Positions 57,659 through 64,000 of a stretch of 64,000 nt of DNA are shown here, one piece after another (position 1 is the first letter of the stretch; each line of letters starts with the position of its first letter). Source of the DNA: Triangularia verruculosa (Eukaryota > Ascomycota > Sordariomycetes > Sordariales > Podosporaceae); the NCBI GenBank assembly GCA_033296885.1, contig MU863955.1, forward strand, positions 1 through 64,000, written 5' to 3'. The translations under genes were made by a program, and so were the position numbers. The notes beneath the pieces were generated by a model, which did no database searches, was not told where the DNA came from, and saw only the letters and a program-made list of their open reading frames with translations.

Positions 57659-59334
57659 TCAAGGCATCCCGGCCCTAATATTATCATACTCACTCACGGG
57701 AAAGCTCAACAAATTCAACTGCCCCTCCAGCTTGCCATTCCCTCCAAACTCTCTCACCACCGTCTTCACCAGGCTCTTCTCCTCCTCCTTCTTGTCCCCC
57801 GCCGCCTCCCAAAACACCGTCCCGCCCAGCCCCTTGCTCTTCAGATACTTCACCTTCGCCACCGCACTCCTCACCGTGTCATAACTGATCAGCTCCTGTC
57901 TCTGTTCATCAAAGCTATAGCTCGCCATCGCCTGCTCATCCCACAGCTCCTTCGCCCCCAGCCTCGGCAGGTCCTTATAAAGCCAAATCCCCGCCTGCGC
58001 TGAACCCTCGCCAATCCCACTATACGGCTTCCCGGGGCCAGAAGTGGCTTGAAACGCCCTGCCATACAGCGGCAGGCCAAGAACAATCTTGTTAGGCGCC
58101 ACCCCCTTGGCGACATAATCATTGATCGCCTTCTCCGTCGAGAATTTGGTAGAGGCAGGGTTGGCCGTGTTCAGAAAGATATTGCTCTGATGACCAGAGG
58201 TACTATCCCACGAACCCGCATAATCGTACGCCATGAGATGCCACGCGTCGATGTACTTGTCCATCCTGGGGATGTCCATCTGGTTGTAGTGCGTTGGGCC
58301 GGCCGGGCAGGCGATGGTGATGGGCATGTGATACCCCTTTGCGTGCTTCCCGGAATACTCATCCAGCGTCTCCCGGCATTCCTTCAGGAGCGCCACAAAG
58401 TCTGCTGCTTCGGTCGCAGAGGCAGGGTACTCCCAGTCGATGTCCAGTCCGTCAAACCCCCAGTCTTGGACGAGTTTGACGGCCGAGGAGCAGAACTTCT
58501 TGCGGCCTGCGGCGGTGGCAGCTACTGGGGCGAACTTCGGGGAGTATGTCCACCCGCCGATTGAAAGCAAGACTTTGAGCTGGCGGTGTTTCTTCTTGAG
58601 GAGGTACATTTGCTTGACGCAGCCGTAGGCGTTGTTGCCTTGGTCGTTCCAGGAGTCTGTTGGGTAGCGCTTTTCGAGGTCGGAGTAGGAGTCTGAGGAG
58701 ATTCTATGGGCTCTTGGTTAGTCTACCATATCCTCTGTAAAGGGGCCCCGAAAATCACTCACACCTCTCCATTGGAAGCAATATCAGCAAAAGAATACAA
58801 CACATGCGTGATCTGATCCGCCGGCAGATCTTGAGGCTGGAAGTTGGCGCCATAAATGCCCCTGAGTTTCATTAGCACACCTTTCCCCAAAATCTCTTTC
58901 CCATCCTCCGTATAAACTTACCAATTCGTAAAGTAAAGCGCATTCCTAAACCCACTCGTCCCATTCCCACCACCACCACCACCACCCCCAACCACAGCAG
59001 CACTACTCGCAGGAGACGCAACAACCCCAGCAGACGAAACCGACGGTGTCCTCGAGCTACTACTCGCACCAGCAACCCTTGCGCTACTCAAACTCTGCCC
59101 CCGTAGCACCGAACTCGAACTTGCCACTGCCGGTATAACCGTAACACTCCCACTCGGCCTCGCAACCATCACCGTCTGCGTAACCGTCACCGTCACCGCC
59201 TGCTGAACCCCAGCATTGCACACAATCTCCAGCCCCTCCTGGGGAGCAAGTTGAACAATCTGCTTCGGCGCCGCCCTCGCCGCCTGCAACCCCCCAAGTA
59301 AAAAAGGAATCAAGATCGCGGCTGTCGTCAACAT
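57659..59334 (-). CDS. Secreted GH18 chitinase
   Basis: Three exons: 58922-59334, 58763-58861 and 57659-58703, giving 518 residues. MLTTAAILIPFLLGGLQAARA is a signal peptide. Residues about 25-130 are Ser/Val/Ala/Thr-rich with a Gly run, a probable O-glycosylated spacer. The GH18 domain starts NALYFTNWGIYGANFQPQDL and includes LLSIGGWTYSPKF and the catalytic DGLDIDWE near 255-262 with the acid Glu. Later motifs are MAYDYAGSWD and the GLPLYGRAF strand. It hydrolyses chitin in wall remodelling, nutrition or mycoparasitism. No carbohydrate-binding module or GPI signal is seen. The splices restore FTNWGIYG and GEVISSDSYSD. The Ser-rich spacer before the catalytic domain, rather than after it, is less usual. 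Confidence 0.93.
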
Positions 59335-59945
59335 TGTTCAAAGAACTCCTACCTCAAATACAGAAAGGACAGACAAGAATAGGAAGAAAAAAAGATGTTG
59401 GTCAAGCTTTACTTTAAACCAAACCAAAGATGTATGTGTGAAGCGTAGGTAAGGAATGTAGAATCGAAGATCTTGCTCAACCGAGGCGGGGAGAGACCAG
59501 CTGCCTCAGTAAGGAATGGAACGAGCCCTTGAGTTTTGAGGGGGGAAAAAAAGCCATTCCAGACTTCCTGGGCAAGGGAGGGCACTCGCCTCATTAAAAT
59601 ATGAGCCTGCTCCAGACCTCCTTCTTGTCCCACATTCTTTCTGCCAAACCTGTCATTGATTCAGCTATCTTTAGCCGCGGACCAGGAACTTTTTTTTCCC
59701 TTCCAGGTTTTGTATCGGGATGGCCGGCCCGGTTCATTCATCATGGAAGAAAAAAAGCTCTGAGGTGTGAGGTCGAAAGATGAAGAGATGAAATCGCGCT
59801 GAAGAATTCACCCACGGCCCAGCAAGCGTTGAAGAGTCGCATCAGCCATATATCCCAAACCCAGCCCCGGGAGAAGAAATTCTGCCTAACAAACCCCCAA
59901 GTTAATATCGAAAACCCAGCAGTTAAATCATCTCCCACACACAAT

Positions 59946-59958
59946 CCCCCCCCCCCCC
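59946..59958. repeat. Poly-C tract (C13)
   Basis: Thirteen consecutive C. Homopolymer length may be unreliable in an assembly. Confidence 0.9.
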
Positions 59959-60324
59959 TTCGTGATAGTCCCGTCCTCCACCATTGGCTGTTGCACGACC
60001 GCGAATCCTGCCCTGAATATCACTCTCCACCTCCACCGACGGACGGCCTGATCTACCGATCATCAACGTGGCTTCGGGAGATGTGCAAACCGTTTTATGC
60101 GCCAAGGTCGGGTATATCAACTCAATCTTTTCTGGACGACCCTTTCAAGTTGATGGTTCGGCAGTGGTTGAAAGAAAGGAAACCGCACATCCGAAGCGCA
60201 TTGGCAGTGGCTGCATAGCAAGGTACCTACCTACCTTATCTAGGTAAATAGGTTGCCAGCCGTTAGTGCAACTCTGCCACATGGTCACCACCTCCAAACA
60301 CACCCCCTCAGTCTTGTTCCTGAA

Positions 60325-60340
60325 CCCCCCCCCCCCCCCC
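60325..60340. repeat. Poly-C tract (C16)
   Basis: Sixteen consecutive C followed by GGG. Homopolymer length may be unreliable in an assembly. Confidence 0.9.
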
Positions 60341-60895
60341 GGGACGATCACCTATTTCGCTGGCATGTGTAATTGTGGCGTGAGAATTACCAAGAACCTC
60401 TGGCTCACCTCTTTTATTCCCACTGCTGGCTGGGAATGTCTCACAACCAACCCATATGCCCACCTGCAATATTGAGATAGACGTTCTTCATTATGTCACC
60501 ACCATTCAACATACACCATACACTCGGTCGCAAATTTCCCACGTGGATTAGAAAAAAAGGCTACTTGAAATACACGACATCAACAAAAGCAACGAAAACC
60601 ACAAGCCCAAAAGCAAAAAACGCCTTTCCACGCCACGCCAAAGTCAGCCCCCATAAAAAGATATACCAACGAAGGGAATCAAATCGGACCCGACCAAACA
60701 ACCGCCAGAGAGAGGATAACAATAGTACACGAACAAGGAGATTCCATTTTCAGCACTTCCCATTTTCCTCGGGCCTTTTCTCCATCGCCCGCTGACACAG
60801 ATAGTATAACAATGTTACCCCGACAAGATGAAATCGTATCATGCCACACTCGGCTCCAGGACAGCAAATCACCCAACACGTGGCTGGCCTTACAA

Positions 60896-61819
60896 TTAAT
60901 AACTCCTTGTCGCCCACCTCCACCTCCTCTTAAACGGCCTCTTCCTGATCCTCCTGGTTCTAATCCGCCACTCCCAGTCTGAGCATTGTTGTTTCAGCCA
61001 TTTGATTTCCGCCCATCTCAGCATGACCAACAATCTCTTGCGAGCCTCCTCCTCGCGAAATGAAGGCTTCAAAAACCGTTTTTCTTCGATTTCATGCTGT
61101 TTAAAAAACTTCACCTGCTCCTCGTGTTTTTGCGTAATAAGAGTCCGCATCTTTCCTAGTTGCTGGGTGAGTACTTCTCCCAACGTAGGTCCAGTGCCGC
61201 TTGAAGCAACCTCCTCCGGCTCAAGCCCACCTCCTCGCAACCTCAAGGTGCTGGTCCATGGGGCCTCCTAGTATGCTAGTGGTGTATGTATGTAGTTCGC
61301 TGGCGAGGGAGAAGACCATAACAATGTCGAAGACTCCTCTTGCGTAGGTGTGGATGAGCCAAGCCCTGATTTAACCAATGCTGGCGATTGTATGTCAAGA
61401 GCGAAGGACGAATCTTGGCCAATCTCATCCTCGAGCTTCGCCTTGCTACTGGCTAGACAAGCGTTGGGATTTCGCTGTTCGGGCATTATGGACGGGCATT
61501 CAACTTTGACTGCGAGCGTTGTGTTGTTACTGTTTCGGAAATGGATGGGGTCGAAGATTGTGGAGGCGGTGACTCGCAACACACGCTCTTCTAATGAGGA
61601 TCCCGGGTGTACCGCTTCGAACCCAAATTGTGCTCTGATAAGTTCTTCGTCGTCAGAACCCTCCACAATTGAGGGCAGAGGAGACTTTGGCGACTCACTC
61701 TCAAACTTGACGGGCGGCGTCTCGAACGTCGGTTTCAGAGGCGTGGCCGCCGCCGCCACAACAGGATGCCGATTCCAGGAGTAAACGATCCCCTGTGACG
61801 GCCAAGCACGGACATTCTT
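60896..61819 (-). other. Coding-like minus-strand stretch of unresolved structure
   Basis: Two long open segments, 61271-61819 and 60896-61267, lie in the same frame, separated by a single TAG at 61268-61270, and in the same frame as the last exon of the BAH-PHD gene upstream (separated by TAG at 61820-61822). The first reads acidic and Ser/Pro-rich (PPVKFESESPKSPLPSIVEG). The second reads a helical, charged region (LGEVLTQQLGKMRTLITQKH) and ends in a very basic Arg/Trp-rich tail. No ATG opens the first segment; the earliest in-frame one is at 61486. A 72-nt intron (GTTATG...GACCAG) would remove the middle stop but has a weak donor. Either a separate gene with a missed first exon, or a C-terminal extension of the BAH-PHD gene. 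Confidence 0.4.
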
Positions 61820-63393
61820 CTAGTTTACCGTTGTCGCACAGAGGAGGCACTTGACGGGCTCGGTCCACGTCTTTTCGCCACCCACAATTCCCTGCCGAAG
61901 GTCCTTGAACTCCAGTACTGGAGGTCCATTCTTTTCTGTGTTGAGTGTAACCTCAAACAGTCCCTCCCATGGCCGTGAAGTCTCTCCATTGGCTTCCCCC
62001 TTCTTTTTTGGCTTGCCACCCTTCCGGCCTGCGGATGATTTGAGGATCAGCTTTGTGCTTGGAGTGCCTGCTCCAGCAGTTTCGCTGGCCCCACGACGAC
62101 TTGACGAGGGTGCAGCATCCTCAGGACCTGCAGGGCCATCCTCTTCATCGGTTTGCCGAACATCCACGTTGCCGTTACCATTGAGCGCTGGCTCGCCTTC
62201 GGCCTTCACGTCGATCGAATGCTGGGCGGAAACGGCAGCACCTGTTTCTGATGGGCTCAAGGGGCGCTGGCCCTCGATCTCATCCTCCGATTTCTTGATC
62301 GGCTCGGAGGGCAGATGTGGCTTGTCGGTACCGAGCCGCTTGTATGTCACTTGGAGCGCGTCGTCGATAATACACTCTTCGTGCATCCACTTCTTGCACG
62401 CTTCCACCGTGCATCCAAGAAGTTTCCTGTCGGGATTCGCCGGAGTATTGCATCGACACACGAGATCGACCGACTAGATTGCACACTGGTTAGAAGGCGC
62501 GCTGAAGGACCGAAGCGGAATAGACGCAGATGTTACATACCGAGAGCTCGTAGCTTCTAACGTCGAAAGCTTGACGCCAGTATAGCGCATTTTGGATCTC
62601 CTCGTCGTTTTCCTCGTACCACTGCCTGACCGTTGCCTGAGATGTTACACTGACAACATTGATGATGTCCACTAGCGCGCGATATTAGCAAAACAAAAGC
62701 TGTGTATTCACCAGGGCGGCCAGAAGCTTACTGTGATTTGAGGCGATCAATTCATTCATCCCATGGTATGGCTGTCTCCCATGGACATGTTTCCTTCCGT
62801 CAAGAGTGCCTGCAGGCAGCTCGTCTGGCCAGTACATCCAGTAGATGCGGGCATAGACATGGTGCTCGTCACTCGCGCGGATCTCGAGAATTCGCGCCAC
62901 CCAGTCGTCGTCCGACTTCTTCCTGATCTGCATCGGCTTGTTGTCGTTGGCAGCCTTTTGGCGTTCGATGCTGGAATCATTGGCGACGTAGATGAAGCCC
63001 TCGCTAAAGTACTTGACCCCGTTGACTACGCGGTGAGAGATGCAACGTTAGCCCACACCGCAACTTCTTTCATCGGATTCCATGAAAGTAAGGCATGCAC
63101 TTACGGACAAAACTGTTGTACCTCGTCATATCCGTCCACTTCTTCGGAGGGCTGACCTTGTAGTACAGATCCATCGTCTCATGTTTCTTAAACTTGCCGC
63201 ACGGCGCGAACGGAGACATCTGAAGGTTGACCTTGGCTGTAGCATCTTCATCCTCGCCATTTTCAGTCTTGCGCTTTTTGGGCTTCCTGCTTGCTTCCTT
63301 ACTCTCTGGGTTGACAACGTCAATCTTGAAGGGACACTCGGCCCGGTTGTCCTCGGGCTCTTGTCTTGGCCGCTTGCGGGCGGAGGAGGCCAT
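61820..63393 (-). CDS. BAH-PHD protein, EPR-1/BP1-like
   Basis: Four exons: 63105-63393, 62732-63025, 62541-62671 and 61820-62473, giving 455 residues. The N-terminus is Lys/Arg-rich (a nuclear signal in KEASRKPKKRK). The BAH domain (about 90-230) contains VNGVKYFSEGFIYVAND, DDDWVARILEIR and ARIYWMYWPDELP. A PHD finger follows with ligands in CRC, LLGC...EAC, HEEC and CLLC, but the last pair is separated by about 174 residues. BAH-PHD proteins of this layout include Neurospora EPR-1 and Fusarium/Magnaporthe BP1, readers of H3K27me3. That function is inferred from domain order. It ends CLLCATTVN; a coding-like stretch in the same frame continues beyond the stop. Confidence 0.85.
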
Positions 63394-64000
63394 GGCTACT
63401 GAGGGCGGGTTGGGATGGAAGAGAATGTCGCGTCGTCAAGACAAGAAGGTCTTGTCTAGAGTGGTTGTTGATAACAGATAGATGGAGGTGCACTTGCTAG
63501 GCGTTTGCAGGCGTTTGCGCAACAAAGTCCAGGGAAGCAAAGCACAGGCAAGCGTGCGCGTTGCGAGTACAGATAGCAGTACAGGCAGACAGAAGGACGG
63601 AACAAGAGTTGCACTTGCAGTTGCAGTTGCAGTTGCTGTGCAGGTAGGGTTTCGGTCAGGCGATGATGTACCAAAGTGGGAGGTGAATGATGCCTCGGGG
63701 TGGGTGACGGTGTGAGGTGGCTGGGAAAGCGCCCCCCCCTTCGATCGGCTTGTTGAGCGGAGGTGCGGTGCGGTGCGGTGCGATGCGCGATGCTGTGGAC
63801 GGGACGGTCACAGGTATCCGTTCGGACCAAAGTCAACAGCTGGCGAGGCCGGTTGTTTCCGGATCGATCGGATGGAGATGCTCGGCGGAGGAGGGAGCAG
63901 GTGTCGTCGTGTGCTGCTGCCGCGTGGGCGATGCTCGCGAATCAATGGACGATGGCTCTCGCTGATTGTCGCAACACGGAATGGCTCCTCGCAACTGGCG
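63394..64000. promoter_or_regulatory. BAH-PHD gene upstream region
   Basis: Contains short tandem repeats GTTGCA (63608-63637, about five copies of TTGCAG) and GGTGCGGTGCGGTGC (63760-63780). No gene is supported up to the window edge. Confidence 0.5.

Larger units (their letters stand above)
59335..60895. other. Intergenic region with poly-C tracts
   Basis: About 1.6 kb upstream of the chitinase. Poly-C runs occur at 59946-59958 (C13) and 60325-60340 (C16), and TACCTACCTACC at 60222-60235. No protein-like frame. The chitinase promoter is presumably here. Confidence 0.5.

Noticed and set aside
59829..60218. 129-codon plus-strand frame upstream of the chitinase
   Set aside because: No family resemblance, contains a poly-C tract, and lies in the presumed promoter.
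61787..61822. 36-nt intron (GTAAAC...CACAG) extending the BAH-PHD frame
   Set aside because: Too short for normal fungal splicing and without a branch site, so not used in the gene model.

Overview
This is a window of filamentous ascomycete nuclear DNA. Gene content and style point to the Sordariomycetes, probably the Sordariales: short introns of mostly 50-100 nt with GT-AG ends and fungal branch sites, two-domain ADE2, a fungal CHR-type chromate transporter, a Zn2Cys6 regulator, a BAH-PHD (EPR-1-like) protein, several small secreted proteins, and scattered TACCTACC and TTAGGG-type motifs. Exon structures were derived by hand from splice sites and reading-frame continuity; no transcript data were available. 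About twenty genes can be supported and most are single-copy housekeeping genes.

Layout. 1-10 kb: S6-kinase-like AGC kinase (-), PRP4 U4/U6 snRNP protein (+), P-TEFb/CTDK-type cyclin (+), DUS4 tRNA dihydrouridine synthase (-). 10-18 kb: ADE2 (+), then two secreted-protein genes pointing away from each other (13.6-14.4 kb, -, with a duplicated six-cysteine module; 16.8-17.4 kb, +, with a GAGT repeat array in its leader). 18-28 kb: SDH2 (-), a probable MEI5/SFR1 recombination factor (-), a CHR chromate transporter (-), and an 881-residue Zn2Cys6 transcription factor (-). 27.3-35.6 kb is gene-poor and contains only CIA2 (+).

35-54 kb: SNU114 (-), ERG10 (+), a WDR89-like protein (-), HRD3 (+), a TMEM70/186/223-like mitochondrial membrane protein (+), and SIN3 (-). 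54-64 kb is more accessory: a possible decayed F-box-like fragment, a small predicted secreted ORF, a small cysteine-rich secreted protein followed by a partial second copy of its C-terminal part, a GH18 chitinase (-), a coding-like stretch with in-frame stops, and a BAH-PHD protein (-) resembling the polycomb reader EPR-1/BP1.

Functionally related genes are scattered, with no operon or biosynthetic cluster. PRP4 and SNU114 both act in the U4/U6.U5 tri-snRNP. SIN3, the cyclin and the BAH-PHD protein act in transcription and chromatin. SDH2, CIA2 and DUS4 are linked loosely through Fe-S and tRNA biology. HRD3 serves ER-associated degradation. The most unusual material is in the secreted-protein genes, the leader repeat array, the split PHD finger and the segment downstream of it. 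I saw no tRNA or rRNA gene, CRISPR array or intact transposon.
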